Positions 7,096-17,192 of a stretch of 46,398 bases of DNA are shown here, piece by piece. The stretch comes from a virus. The stretch's first letter is position 1. Each line of letters starts with the position of its first letter. The DNA lies in IMG/VR virus record IMGVR_UViG_3300037247_000749, positions 1 through 46,398 of that record. One strand, 5' to 3'. The notes beneath the pieces are model-generated. The model was not told where the DNA came from. It made no database searches and saw only the letters and a program-made list of their open reading frames with translations. The position numbers were made by a program, and so were the translations under genes.

Positions 7096-9222
7096 ATGCC
7101 ATATACTCCTTTTCCAATTTTAGATATGAAAACAGGCAAGTACACAAGGCGTGACCCATGGTTAGCCCCACAAGATGCGTTCGAGACTTTAAGTGATTGC
7201 CATATTAAAAGAGGCGTTCTTGAAAAACGCAGAGGGTATGTTTTGTTTGGTCAGATACTTGCAATAAATACGGCTACACTTGATCCCGCTTTGCAGACTA
7301 ATCCTGTGATGGGGATATTCAATCATTTATCCGGCACAACCGAAAATTTTCTCGTTGCCGACCGAAACAGAATCAACGAGGTTGTATCGGGCAGGCTGGT
7401 AAATAAAGTTCTCACGGCGGTCGCTGACCAGGGTGGCAGCCCGAACGTGGTAAGGTTCACTTCGACAGGACATCTTTTTGCTGCCGATGAGATTATTACT
7501 ATTACAGGAGATGCTGACTGGAACGGTACGTATCGAATCGAGGCAGCTACAGCAGATACTTTTGATATAGAACATGCAGCCTCTGACACTGTAGTCGAGT
7601 CAGGAACAATCGCAAATCAAGAAGTGTTTTCTGACTTGACTAAGAATAAGATTAGATTTAATAAGACCAATCAAACAGGCGACTTTTCGCCCGGCACAGG
7701 TGCTGTCATAAAAGGCGCTACGAGTGGCGTGACTGCCACAGTCGCCAGTGGCGGCCTTATGATAGATTATGGGACTATCGGCGGTCAAGATGCTTTTGGG
7801 ACCATTGTATTTGATAAAGGTACGGTGTCAGGCACGTTTCAGGCCGGTGAAGATTTGCAGAACAATGCTAATGCCGCCGAAATTGTGGGGAAGGCAATAG
7901 CGTCGAATTCAGATGAAGCGTTTACCGGCGATAATACTAATTTCTTCTGGACTGAGAATTGGAACCACGACGGAGCAAGTGATATTACTTATATAACCAA
8001 TAACAAAAATCCCATCCAGATATACAACGGGATTCATTTAAGACAACTATCTATAGACATCGGAACTGACGTTGCAAGGGCGGGCGTTAATGATGTAAAT
8101 TCATGCCTGCTGATAATCGTATTCAAAGAACGGGTTATTACATTCAGTACAAACGAAAGAGGTGTGGATTATTTTCAGCGTGCAAGATGGTCTGATATTA
8201 AACAGCCATTTAGTTGGTCGACCGCTAATTTCAAAGACGCTCCTACTTCGGACATCATAAAGTCCGTGGATTTCATAGGCGATGAATTATACGTATGGTT
8301 TGAGCGGAGTACATGGCGGTTTACATGGACAGGCGATTCTACTAATCCGTTCGAGTGGGAGAGAGTTTCCGATACCGAAGGTTCTGTGGCGCAGATGAGT
8401 TTGGTAACGCAAGACGACCGTCAGTTCGCCGTAGGCGCGGCAAGGATTCAATTATCTGATGGCAGGGATGTTGTTGCGGCTGATAGTTTAATTCCTGATT
8501 TTGTCTTAGACTGGAATCAGGACTCGCTTCCTTTCAGTAACAGTATTTTATTGGACGAGGAAAGACATATCTTAATGACTTATACTTCCGATGGCGCCGC
8601 TTCTGACGATGCAGACCAACCCGACGATGGTAATGTATATCCTGACAGGGCGGTGGTGATAAATTACGAAGATAATAATTTTGCTACATACGGCCTGCCG
8701 ATTCATACGATGGGGTTTTCTAATGTAGAAAGCGACATTACGTGGGACGATATTACCGATGCGTGGGATGATATAGATTTTGCATGGAATGTAGGCCCGA
8801 CAAAATCAGGATTTCCCACGACCTATATGGGGAATCATGCAGGCAAGATATTTGTACTAAATAGCGGCGATTCTGATGATACTTCTGCAATCGAATTTAA
8901 CGCAATCAGTGGCGAGTGGAATCCTTATACCAAGTTAGGACACAGGGCTAAACTTGGTTATTTATTATTCCTTGTAGATGTTGATGCCAGTGTAACTTTC
9001 GATGTATTAAATTATATAAATAACGACTCAACTGCATTTCAGACTAAGACCGTAACCTGTACGGCTGTCAGGGGTTCCGATGATAAGGCTTGGCATAGAG
9101 TTGATGTATTTGCAACCGCTGATTTTCACAGGATAGAAATTACAAACAATGCTACGAACAATCGACCTCGCATTCATGCGATAATTCCGTTTTTCCAAGA
9201 TGTTGGAGGTATGTTAAATTGA
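7096..9222 (+). CDS. Tail nozzle / tail-tubular-B-like protein
   Basis: 708 residues. The start (PFPILDMKTGKYTRRDPWL...APQDAFETLSDCHIKRGVLEKR RGY) is typical of gp10/tail-tubular-B type proteins that open with 'nx..nG..trrdp..l....a.....n..i..G.l..r.G'. A beta-insert follows at about residues 90-270, including the GATSGVTATV-type module. A propeller-like body comes next (KERVITFST, DIIKSVDFIGDELYVWFERSTW, DRQFAVGAARIQLSDG). It would form the tube or nozzle of a short tail below the adaptor. Start ATG lacks a strong ribosome site. Family assignment is by pattern only. Confidence 0.55.
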   Translation: MPYTPFPILDMKTGKYTRRDPWLAPQDAFETLSDCHIKRGVLEKRRGYVLFGQILAINTATLDPALQTNPVMGIFNHLSGTTENFLVADRNRINEVVSGRLVNKVLTAVADQGGSPNVVRFTSTGHLFAADEIITITGDADWNGTYRIEAATADTFDIEHAASDTVVESGTIANQEVFSDLTKNKIRFNKTNQTGDFSPGTGAVIKGATSGVTATVASGGLMIDYGTIGGQDAFGTIVFDKGTVSGTFQAGEDLQNNANAAEIVGKAIASNSDEAFTGDNTNFFWTENWNHDGASDITYITNNKNPIQIYNGIHLRQLSIDIGTDVARAGVNDVNSCLLIIVFKERVITFSTNERGVDYFQRARWSDIKQPFSWSTANFKDAPTSDIIKSVDFIGDELYVWFERSTWRFTWTGDSTNPFEWERVSDTEGSVAQMSLVTQDDRQFAVGAARIQLSDGRDVVAADSLIPDFVLDWNQDSLPFSNSILLDEERHILMTYTSDGAASDDADQPDDGNVYPDRAVVINYEDNNFATYGLPIHTMGFSNVESDITWDDITDAWDDIDFAWNVGPTKSGFPTTYMGNHAGKIFVLNSGDSDDTSAIEFNAISGEWNPYTKLGHRAKLGYLLFLVDVDASVTFDVLNYINNDSTAFQTKTVTCTAVRGSDDKAWHRVDVFATADFHRIEITNNATNNRPRIHAIIPFFQDVGGMLN

Positions 9223-9225
9223 AAT

Positions 9226-9519
9226 ATGGAAAATCTAAAAGACACAGAAAAGTTTGTGATTTACAAAAAAGGCGAAGACCTGCCGAGGTATATATCAAAA
9301 CTGGTTTCGTGGATAGAGCGGTTTGTATTCAATCGAATACCGAAACGAGTCAACTGGCTTTTGGACAGGGTTTTTCAAAATCACTATGAGATAATAAGTC
9401 CCAATAACACAGGAAGAGAACAAGATGGTAATTGGCGAATTCGTAATGATGGAACAAACATAAAGGTAGAAAGGCGAGAGTCAGGGACATGGGTAAACAA
9501 GGGTGGATTTACTGCTTAG
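9226..9519 (+). CDS. Small fibre-associated protein (97 aa)
   Basis: Begins 4 bases after the nozzle gene and overlaps the large fibre gene by 31 bases. The C-terminal third (GNWRIRNDGTNIKVERRESG) is a short beta motif common at fibre attachment or tip regions of phages. The N-terminal part is basic and amphipathic, with no signal. Likely an adaptor or accessory of the fibre; no specific family recognised. Confidence 0.5.
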   Translation: MENLKDTEKFVIYKKGEDLPRYISKLVSWIERFVFNRIPKRVNWLLDRVFQNHYEIISPNNTGREQDGNWRIRNDGTNIKVERRESGTWVNKGGFTA

Positions 9520-12500
9520 TATTCCTGCTTTCCGTGGTAACAGAAGCGGGTGTTGACGCTGGTGGCGGCAAGGGAACAAATTTTGCCACGCCCACAGCCG
9601 AAACCGATGCAGCAAATAAAAAATATGTAGATGATAATAGTCCGGGACCGGTCGGTACCGGTATTCACGACCTTATAAGTGCCGCTCATGGTGATACCAC
9701 TAACAGTACACCTCCGGCCAGAGGGTCTTTAATCTATGGCAACGCAACGCTCAAATGGGATGAACTGGTGGTTGGGTCGGCCTTGGGAGCTATCGCTACA
9801 AGTTTTTTTGGTTCTAATGGAACTGACATAGGTTATAGAACGGTTTCTCAGGTGGTTTCTGATTTACCTCTTACGCATAATGTATTATCTGTACGTCATT
9901 CAGATACTGTAGCAAATGCTGTGACAAGAGGTTCTATTATTTATGGCAACTCAACTCCTGAATGGGATGAACTGACAGCGGGCACGGCCCTGGGCGCTAC
10001 TGCCACAAGTTTCCTCGGAACGGACGGGACTGACGCAGGTTATAGAACGGCTACCCAGGTTCTTGCCGATTTGAGTACGCAGGCCGGGGCCGACTTTGAC
10101 TGGAATGACAAGAGCCTGCTGAAAGTACATGATTTGAATTTACGGGCCCCTACTGACGGCGAAGTAGTGCTGAATATGTTTGAGGCCACCGCTGACGGGC
10201 CTTCGGCCACAGCAGAAGGTTTTCAGTGGAAGTACATTGATAACGAAGATGTCGGGGGCGGAAGAGAGGAAGAGGAAAGGCTCGAACTTATCGCATTTAA
10301 CGCTCCCCCGGACGCAGAAGAAAAGATTCTCATTGAAATATTAAGAAGGCCTACTCCTTTAGGCGGGACAATGACGCTTTTCCCGACAGTTATATTCAGG
10401 GGTAATCCTAATATATTAGCTGACGCTACCGGCGATATTGAACTTGTGGGCGATGTTCTGGTAGGCCTTTTCACCACAGAGGCCTCTCAAGATTTGTATA
10501 TGCAGACAGCGGATGCGTTGGCCGGTGATTTTGATACCCGCTTTGGCATGTTTCACGGTAGCCCGGGGTTCGGGTTTACCTGGATACACGACTCATCTGA
10601 AGCAGAACTCATATTGTATCACCATGAGAACGAAGTAGGCACTACTAACAAGGCAATAACGGTTGATAGGGCGTCCGGTGATGTTACGATTCACAATGAC
10701 TTAGCGGATGTAGGCAATATTTCCGGCTCGGATTTGGATATAAGCGCAGGAACAGGCGATTATTCTTCTTCAGGCACAATCGGTTCTGGTGCACACACGA
10801 TAACAGTTGCCGGAGCTACTGCCGATGGTTTGATTTTGAATAACACAAACGAACTTACTAATTTTCTCATGGCGAGAGGAGATATAGGCGGAACGCCTGC
10901 TGGGGTTACATTGATTACACAGGGGTCGACAGGGTTTAATATGATGACAGACTCCGGCAATGATTATATTTGGCGTAAAAATTCTATTGCTGAGATATTG
11001 GCTTACGATTTTGCAAGTGCAACTACTTTAATGACATTGAATCCAGACGGTGATTTAGCATTACTAACAGGGGATTTAATAATTCCTAACAACGGTTTTA
11101 TTGGTTCTGCAGGGCAGCCGCAAGCTATTAAAATTGACACTAATGGTAATTTGATATTACCCAATGATAATTATATAGGCTCTGTTGGACAGCCTCAATC
11201 TATGCAGATTGACAGTGCTGGTGACATTCTCTTTCCGAATAATATAACTGCTGCTAATTTGGGTTTGGGCACAGGCGAACTCACCACAGGCAGTATAAAC
11301 AGGGCAAGCGGTACACCACTTACTTTAGAGATAGGCGGAACGGCGGAACTGTCTATTGCAACTAATCTTGTTACAGTTAAGCAGGATTTAACGGTAACAG
11401 GCATAGCCACTGCCGCAGAGGTAAACATAGGCTCTCTTGGTGACACCGATACACTTCTTGCCGTGGGAACTACTGATACATCCGATGCGGGTTTTGCCGC
11501 TATGGGTGAATTTATATCTGATAGTGGAAACCCGACAAGCAACAACCTGCGGGCGGGCATAACCGTTGAACCGTGTTGGTCTAATCCATCTGGGAATCGT
11601 GTGGGTGCACAGATCGCTTCTGAAATTAACGGTATATCGGGGACTACTAATTTATTTGGTATATTTGGTGGAGCAAGGTCTCTTGGAGCCATTACAGGAC
11701 AAAGCCTAAATATACTTGGACTCGATTTTGAGGCAAACCATCAAGAAGATTTTACAGGTTCTGGTATTAGTGGCAAGCAGTACCAGTTTGGCGGTATAAG
11801 AACAAAAGCATTTTTTGGATGGGACGGCAAAACTATTTCGGGGGCAATCACAGACCCTGTTTACGTACGTACTGCTGATTTTGAAGCTCATTTAGACGGT
11901 ACATATAACGCCGTCAAGGCCGTTGTAGGCAATGAACCAGACGGATTCGTTTACGCTCTAAAAACCATTGTTATAGACAACGGCCTTGACAGTACCATCA
12001 ACGATAGAAACGTAACTACCTATGCAGGGCATTTTACGGCGGCGGCGGATAAAACATTTACAGGCGACGGTTCACCGGGAGGATTGATAAATCATGGCAT
12101 CCTCGTTTTAGGCGATGCAGCTTTTGGCGACGGTACGAACGAAGTCCAAATCTCCGGCACAGGCGACTTCTCTTTCGCAGGCACGGCGGGGCTTCTCTTT
12201 GGGCACATGTACGTAGATGGTACTCAATCAATTATTGTTGCTTTGACTCTAAATACTCCTGCCGAGGTCGAAGATGATGGGACAACATCTATAGAAGATG
12301 GCTGGCTGGCAGGCGACCTAAATGGTATTACTTTTCCTACGGGCGGGACACAGCATTATCTCACTGTGACAAAAGCAGGTGTATATCATATTACATGGAA
12401 CTTAAGCTTCAAAATGGTTACAGGTGCAGCAAATACACAAATACATGCAGGGTTGACGGTTGATTCCACGACCTTTGTAAGAGATAAATGCGAAGCCCAC

Positions 12501-12668
12501 AGAACTATCAGCAATAATTCCGATATAGGGAATATGGGAGGAACTTGTATGATTGATTTGCCTAATGGAAATGAAGAACTAAGTCTGTGGATGGAAAATA
12601 CAACCAACAGTAACAATGCCGACGTTGTTCATGGAAGCATAACAGCAGTTATGGTCGGCGGAACTTAA
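9489..12668 (+). CDS. Large tail fibre with C1q-like C-terminal head
   Basis: 1059 residues. Residues 42-49 are ANKKYVDD. Two tandem repeats of about 49 residues follow at 78-126 and 147-195 (RGSLIYGNATLKWDEL and RGSIIYGNSTPEWDEL, each ending GYRT). Later short repeats (NGFIGSAGQPQAIKIDTNGN, NYIGSVGQPQSMQIDSAGD) build a shaft near residues 535-580. The last 140 residues form a C1q/TNF-like globular head (GTQHYLTVTKAGVYHITWNL). The start is hydrophobic after MGKQG (WIYCLVFLLSVV), a weaker possible signal peptide. The start codon overlaps the previous gene, so the true start may differ. Confidence 0.75.
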   Translation: MGKQGWIYCLVFLLSVVTEAGVDAGGGKGTNFATPTAETDAANKKYVDDNSPGPVGTGIHDLISAAHGDTTNSTPPARGSLIYGNATLKWDELVVGSALGAIATSFFGSNGTDIGYRTVSQVVSDLPLTHNVLSVRHSDTVANAVTRGSIIYGNSTPEWDELTAGTALGATATSFLGTDGTDAGYRTATQVLADLSTQAGADFDWNDKSLLKVHDLNLRAPTDGEVVLNMFEATADGPSATAEGFQWKYIDNEDVGGGREEEERLELIAFNAPPDAEEKILIEILRRPTPLGGTMTLFPTVIFRGNPNILADATGDIELVGDVLVGLFTTEASQDLYMQTADALAGDFDTRFGMFHGSPGFGFTWIHDSSEAELILYHHENEVGTTNKAITVDRASGDVTIHNDLADVGNISGSDLDISAGTGDYSSSGTIGSGAHTITVAGATADGLILNNTNELTNFLMARGDIGGTPAGVTLITQGSTGFNMMTDSGNDYIWRKNSIAEILAYDFASATTLMTLNPDGDLALLTGDLIIPNNGFIGSAGQPQAIKIDTNGNLILPNDNYIGSVGQPQSMQIDSAGDILFPNNITAANLGLGTGELTTGSINRASGTPLTLEIGGTAELSIATNLVTVKQDLTVTGIATAAEVNIGSLGDTDTLLAVGTTDTSDAGFAAMGEFISDSGNPTSNNLRAGITVEPCWSNPSGNRVGAQIASEINGISGTTNLFGIFGGARSLGAITGQSLNILGLDFEANHQEDFTGSGISGKQYQFGGIRTKAFFGWDGKTISGAITDPVYVRTADFEAHLDGTYNAVKAVVGNEPDGFVYALKTIVIDNGLDSTINDRNVTTYAGHFTAAADKTFTGDGSPGGLINHGILVLGDAAFGDGTNEVQISGTGDFSFAGTAGLLFGHMYVDGTQSIIVALTLNTPAEVEDDGTTSIEDGWLAGDLNGITFPTGGTQHYLTVTKAGVYHITWNLSFKMVTGAANTQIHAGLTVDSTTFVRDKCEAHRTISNNSDIGNMGGTCMIDLPNGNEELSLWMENTTNSNNADVVHGSITAVMVGGT

Positions 12669-12726
12669 TTAACAGGAGAAGCAATATGGGAATAAAGATG
12701 ATAGTTGGAACTTAGGAGATAATATT

Positions 12727-13710
12727 ATGGGATTATTTGATAGTATATTTGGCGGTGGCGGTGGAGGCGGCTTTGAAGCAACGCAAGTGCCGACCTTAAT
12801 ACCAGAACAACGGGATTTGTTGGAATTGATAAATAATTTCCTGTCAGGCCAATTCCAAGGCGGTCAACTTCAGGGCATAACGCCGTTTCAGGGTATAAGG
12901 CCGGGCGAAGTACCATTTGGGCCATTACAGCAACAGGGATTCGGTTTGGCTGGTGGGTTAGCACCCGTTATCGGCCAAGCTCTGCAATTTGACCCTACAC
13001 AAGGACAGGGGCTTTTTGGTACTGCACAAGGCGCATTACAGCAGGGTTTGGGCTTTGACCCAACACAAGACATCCTGAAAGCCTTTGAGCCGTCCAGACA
13101 GCTTGCTCTGAGGGGTTTCCAAGAAGATATAGTTCCTAACCTATTAGAACGCTTTGGCGCAACCAGCGGCCCGTCAGGGGCCTTAAACAGAGCCTTATCG
13201 GAGGCGGGTGCTGATTTGGAATTAGGATTAAGTGCCCAGACAGCCCCATTTATAGGCCAAGCGGCTTTGCAGCAACCCGGTTTACAGTTCCAAGGTGCTG
13301 GTTTAGGTGGCAATTTGGCACAATTACCGGGTATATTAGCACAGCAGGGTACTCGGTTGGGCGCACAGGGGACGGATTTATTGAGCCAGTTATTCAATAT
13401 AGGCGGCTTACAACAACAGTTGCCAAGAGGTGTGGCTGGCGCAGAACAGGCCAGATTCCTTGAAGGACAGCCCCAAGCTAATCCATTTTTGGCACAATTC
13501 GGGCCTTTGGCTTTGGGTACACAGGCGTTTACAAATGTAATTCAACCGCAGGGGCAAGGGCTATTGTCTTCTTTATTGCCCTCACTTGGCGCATTTGCTG
13601 GGGCTGGCGGTTTTGGGAATATATTAGGCGGCGGGCAAACTGGACAAAATTTCTTACCAACAGGCCCGAATTTCCCGACTAATACACAACTGTTATTTGG
13701 TGGTTTTTAA
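12727..13710 (+). CDS. Gly/Gln-rich putative ejection protein 1
   Basis: 327 residues, opening MGLFDSIFGGGGGGG and rich in Gln, Gly and Leu throughout (FGPLQQQGFGLAGGL, ALQFDPTQGQG, LGFDPTQD). A helical patch follows (RGFQEDIVPNLLERFGATSG...ALSEAGADLELGL). This composition and place, after the fibre and before two more Gln-rich proteins, fits the trio of internal proteins that podoviruses eject into the host with their DNA. Strong ribosome site (TAGGAGATA). Role inferred from composition and synteny. Confidence 0.4.
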   Translation: MGLFDSIFGGGGGGGFEATQVPTLIPEQRDLLELINNFLSGQFQGGQLQGITPFQGIRPGEVPFGPLQQQGFGLAGGLAPVIGQALQFDPTQGQGLFGTAQGALQQGLGFDPTQDILKAFEPSRQLALRGFQEDIVPNLLERFGATSGPSGALNRALSEAGADLELGLSAQTAPFIGQAALQQPGLQFQGAGLGGNLAQLPGILAQQGTRLGAQGTDLLSQLFNIGGLQQQLPRGVAGAEQARFLEGQPQANPFLAQFGPLALGTQAFTNVIQPQGQGLLSSLLPSLGAFAGAGGFGNILGGGQTGQNFLPTGPNFPTNTQLLFGGF

Positions 13711-13723
13711 TAGGAGTTAATTC

Positions 13724-14677
13724 ATGGCAGACACAGTAGTATTACCAAGGTTTGAACAATTTGCAGGATTAGGATTAGGCGCTCAAAATCTTGTTGCAGG
13801 TATATTACAAAGACAGCAACAACAGCGCACAGCCCAGCAGTTACAGGGTTTAGGTTTGCCCGGGGGATTGACTGCTCCGTTTGCACAGCAATTTGCGGCA
13901 CAGCAATCGCTTGGCCAGCAGGATATTGCGGGGCGCATGGCTGTGGCTGGCGCAGGGCCCGTAACCAGACCTCAATTGCAAGCGCAAAGAATTTTAGAAC
14001 TCCAGGCAAAAGAGCGAGCTGGTACTATTACAGAACCCGAAAGAGCAAGCCTGAAAACACTACTTGAGGGAAGAGCGCAGGTCCAGGTAACTATTGGCGA
14101 AAAAGATATAAGACGAGATACTTTGCAACAAAGAAGTGAATTCGCTAAAGATAGCAGGGTGAAAGATATTAGAATAATTGAAAAGTTCACAAGAAATGTT
14201 GAGACTGCCTATAATCGTTCTTTAGTTACAGGTAAGAATTTAGGGCCAATTGATATAACTCTTGCTAAGTCATTTCAAAAACTGACTGATTTGGGTTCAA
14301 CTGTGAGGGAAGGTGAATTTGCAACCACTTTTGAAGGGCAAAGGCTTATTAATAAATGGAGGGGCAAACTTCAACAAATAATAAAAGGTGGTCTTGGTTT
14401 TACCCCAGAGGACAGAAAAGAACTAAGAGATTTAGTTTTAGCATTAGAGCAAGATTCGAGGAAATTATTCAACCAAGCCTTTGATGAATTTTCAATAACC
14501 GCCGATGAACTTGGGTTAAATAAGAGGGCGATTTTTGGCGGAGCAAAGAAGTTTGATGTTACGCGGCAGCAACAACAGCAATTCCAAGTAGGCCAAACTG
14601 TAATAAATAACGGACAGCCTTTTACAATAACCGGCTTTGATGCTGATGGGACGCCACGAGGCGACCCTGTGAGGTAA
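13724..14677 (+). CDS. Gln-rich helical putative ejection protein 2
   Basis: 317 residues: an Ala/Gln/Gly-rich N-terminal region (LQRQQQQRTAQQLQGLGL near 26-43), a charged long-helical middle (residues about 85-275), and a short C-terminal beta tail (QFQVGQTVINNGQPFTITGF). It has a ribosome site TAGGAG and is separated by 13 bases from the previous gene and 2 from the next. Probably the second internal or ejection protein; no sequence family recognised. Confidence 0.4.
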   Translation: MADTVVLPRFEQFAGLGLGAQNLVAGILQRQQQQRTAQQLQGLGLPGGLTAPFAQQFAAQQSLGQQDIAGRMAVAGAGPVTRPQLQAQRILELQAKERAGTITEPERASLKTLLEGRAQVQVTIGEKDIRRDTLQQRSEFAKDSRVKDIRIIEKFTRNVETAYNRSLVTGKNLGPIDITLAKSFQKLTDLGSTVREGEFATTFEGQRLINKWRGKLQQIIKGGLGFTPEDRKELRDLVLALEQDSRKLFNQAFDEFSITADELGLNKRAIFGGAKKFDVTRQQQQQFQVGQTVINNGQPFTITGFDADGTPRGDPVR

Positions 14678-14679
14678 CT

Positions 14680-16614
14680 ATGGCTATAAGGTTAAATAAT
14701 ATACAAAGTGCGCAACCAGCAACTGTCACGAGTGAACCTGCGCAATCACAGCGATTAGAAAATATACAACAGGGGCTGGAGGGACGGGTATTAACATCAG
14801 AGCCAATTCCCGAAGAACAACTACAACAGGAACGTCAATTAGAATTTTTACAACGAGGTTTAATGGCAGGTCAAATTCAACCAACCGACCCTACATTTTT
14901 TCAAGGATTAAAGGCTGATTTGCCACAAATAGCGGGAGGCACAGTTGGGGGTTTGGCGGGAGCAAAAGCTGGCGCTATGGCAGGAGCGAGGATACCGGCA
15001 GGACATCCTTTATTAAAAGGAACAGCTATTTTAACTGGTGCTGCGTTAGGGGCTTTTTTGGGTGGCGCTGGGGGCAAGGGAATCCAGCAAACATTCAGGA
15101 TGAATCAACCCGGCGCAAAGCCGATGACTCTTAGGGAGCTTTACACAGAGCAGTTAATCGCAGGCCTCGAAGAGGCTGGCTCAGAATTAGCTGGTAGAGG
15201 GTTTGCGAGGAGTATAGGTTTTGTGGGCAAAAGGGCGTTAGCCCCAATAGGTCGCAAGATAATTGCTCCAGGCGCAAAAGAAGCAGCAAAATTATTACGT
15301 AAATCCGGCTTAGGCATAACTCTCGCGCAAGCTACAGATAATCGCTTGATAGATTTAATGGAATCTATCGCAGAAGGTTCGCTTCTTGGCGGCGGTCGAT
15401 TACAAAGACTCAAGACAATTCAGATTCCCGCAGCCATAACAAGAGCAGTTAGAGACTTATCAGATGATTTTGCAAAATCAACAGGAAGATTAACCGGCGA
15501 GGAAGTGGGCGAGATTCTCATGGATACTCTTAATAAAAAGAATACTGCTTTCAAGAGAGCTTCGAGGTCAATTTATAGCCAAGTAGATAAACTCGTCAAG
15601 AGGTCAGGCGCAGTCGGAGATATTGTAGATGTAACTCCGTTAAAGAAATTCGCTCAAAGTCGCTTACAATCAAAAGTGAGAGTTCTTAGAAGCGCTACCG
15701 GCGATACTTTATTAGACAGTATAGTTAATTTACCTGATAGGGTAACTTTTAAGCAAGCCAGTAGTTTGCGTTCAGCTTTATTAACTCAATCTCGAAATAT
15801 GTCAGTTACAAAAGATGTCGCTCTTGGTGTAACAAAGCAATTATCCAAAATGTCTGATGGTGCAATTGATAAAGCCGGTCGCCGATTAGCGCCGGAAGCA
15901 TTAGCGATGAAACGGTTTGCGGATAAATTTCACCGAACAGGAAAAGAAGTATTTAACAGCAAAATCATTAAAAACCTTAGCCGTAATTTAGCAGATAACC
16001 CCGAAAAGGCAGTGCCAAGGATATTCCAAAAAGGCGCAAGTAAACAAATACGGTTAATTAGGAATACTGTTGATGAGCCAACTTGGGATGCTTTGAAACA
16101 TGGTTATATTGAGGCGTTGATAAATAGTTCAAAAAATGCTGACGGCGCCTTTATAGCAAAATCTTTTCTCAATAGACTTGACGATCCGATATTGAAAGCA
16201 TCTTTTAGCCCAAGCGAAATAGCTTCAATAAAGAACTTAGGTAGAGCGGTTTCAGTATTACAAAAACCGGCAGCAGTATTTGGAGCGACGGGAAGATTAG
16301 TTATAGCTATAAGCCAAGCTGGAATATTGACGGGGGGCGCTTTTACCCAAAGACCGGGAAAAGCCGCATTGATAGCATTTTCACCAGTGGCTTTTGCAAG
16401 AATTGCCACTAATAAGAAGTGGTCGAGATTGCTAATAGAGGGGATGAGAGACCCGGTTAAAAGTTCCGGGGCACTGATAAGGCTTGCAAGGCTTGCCACT
16501 GATATAGATTTAGATATTATAAAAAGACGACAACAACAACGCCAAGCAGAACGGTTCAAGGCAAGGCCATTCGAGCAGCAACTCAGAAGGCCAACTGGCA
16601 CATTTTTACCATAG
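14680..16614 (+). CDS. Putative ejection protein 3 with glycine-zipper membrane segment
   Basis: 644 residues. The N-terminal 75 residues are Gln-rich like the two preceding proteins. Residues about 88-135 form a double glycine-zipper (GGTVGGLAGAKAGAMAGA and GAALGAFLGGAGGKG) able to insert into membranes. The rest is long, basic and alpha-helical. A membrane-inserting internal protein of this size as the last of three fits the DNA-ejection conduit of short-tailed phages (the role of P22 gp16 or T7 gp16, without visible sequence identity). No lytic transglycosylase motif seen. Confidence 0.45.
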   Translation: MAIRLNNIQSAQPATVTSEPAQSQRLENIQQGLEGRVLTSEPIPEEQLQQERQLEFLQRGLMAGQIQPTDPTFFQGLKADLPQIAGGTVGGLAGAKAGAMAGARIPAGHPLLKGTAILTGAALGAFLGGAGGKGIQQTFRMNQPGAKPMTLRELYTEQLIAGLEEAGSELAGRGFARSIGFVGKRALAPIGRKIIAPGAKEAAKLLRKSGLGITLAQATDNRLIDLMESIAEGSLLGGGRLQRLKTIQIPAAITRAVRDLSDDFAKSTGRLTGEEVGEILMDTLNKKNTAFKRASRSIYSQVDKLVKRSGAVGDIVDVTPLKKFAQSRLQSKVRVLRSATGDTLLDSIVNLPDRVTFKQASSLRSALLTQSRNMSVTKDVALGVTKQLSKMSDGAIDKAGRRLAPEALAMKRFADKFHRTGKEVFNSKIIKNLSRNLADNPEKAVPRIFQKGASKQIRLIRNTVDEPTWDALKHGYIEALINSSKNADGAFIAKSFLNRLDDPILKASFSPSEIASIKNLGRAVSVLQKPAAVFGATGRLVIAISQAGILTGGAFTQRPGKAALIAFSPVAFARIATNKKWSRLLIEGMRDPVKSSGALIRLARLATDIDLDIIKRRQQQRQAERFKARPFEQQLRRPTGTFLP

Positions 16615-16623
16615 GAGAACATC

Positions 16624-16977
16624 ATGGCAAAGAAGAACGGAAACTTGAGATATTACATCGGTACAATCGTGGTTGTAGTATTTGCCACTATTGGCTTTGT
16701 TTACAACCGTGGCGTACAGGCAAGGGCGATTCAGGACACCGAAAAGCACGTTGTAACGCTCGAAAAGACGACTTCGATGGATTTAGCTACCCTCAAAAAA
16801 GAGGGTTGCGACCCCGCTGACGAAGCTGGCGACGATATTTTAGTAATCAAGACAGAGATGAAATACATCAAGGGTGGCATTGACGACATCAAACTCGAAC
16901 AAAAGGCTATGCAAGAGACCGCTGTTGAGAGACAAGAAGCTGTATTGGAAGCTATTCATGCTATCCGGGAGAAATAA
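16624..16977 (+). CDS. Membrane-anchored coiled-coil protein, lysis candidate
   Basis: 117 residues: a basic N-terminus, one TM helix (about 10-28, YYIGTIVVVVFATIGFVYN), then an extended charged coiled-coil-like domain. The arrangement resembles inner-membrane spanin subunits or XhlA-type lysis proteins. It sits at the end of the late cluster with a good ribosome site (TAGGAG). No endolysin is adjacent, so this is a topology-based suggestion. Confidence 0.4.
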   Translation: MAKKNGNLRYYIGTIVVVVFATIGFVYNRGVQARAIQDTEKHVVTLEKTTSMDLATLKKEGCDPADEAGDDILVIKTEMKYIKGGIDDIKLEQKAMQETAVERQEAVLEAIHAIREK

Positions 16978-17192
16978 TGGCAGGCGATGCTCGTCCATTC
17001 GAGGAAAAGGCTGAAAATCAGAGCATTTTAGCTGATATGATGGGCCATTGCGAATCCCTAAATGCTCTTGCCAACAATCTATCCGCCACAGGGATTGATG
17101 ATAATATCAACAGGGGGATGCTTGTAACAGAGATAATAACTCTTGAAGAGCAGATAAAGATAGTAAAAGGGCATATAAACAACTTCGGATGA
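16977..17192 (+). CDS. Small helical protein ending the late operon (71 aa)
   Basis: The ATG overlaps the TAA of the preceding gene (TAATG). The product is soluble and helical (EEKAENQSILADMMGHCESL...VTEIITLEEQIKIVKGH). No family recognised. A terminator follows 41 bases downstream, marking the end of the structural transcription unit. Confidence 0.6.
   Translation: MAGDARPFEEKAENQSILADMMGHCESLNALANNLSATGIDDNINRGMLVTEIITLEEQIKIVKGHINNFG

Noticed and set aside
9489-9519. Programmed -1 frameshift joining the 97-residue protein to the large fibre
   Set aside because: The 31-base overlap has no slippery heptamer, and the fibre has its own ATG.
12687-12716. Nine-codon ORF with a good ribosome site after the large fibre gene
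   Set aside because: Too short to support. Its end echoes the fibre gene's end (GGAACTTA), so it is probably a small duplication scar.
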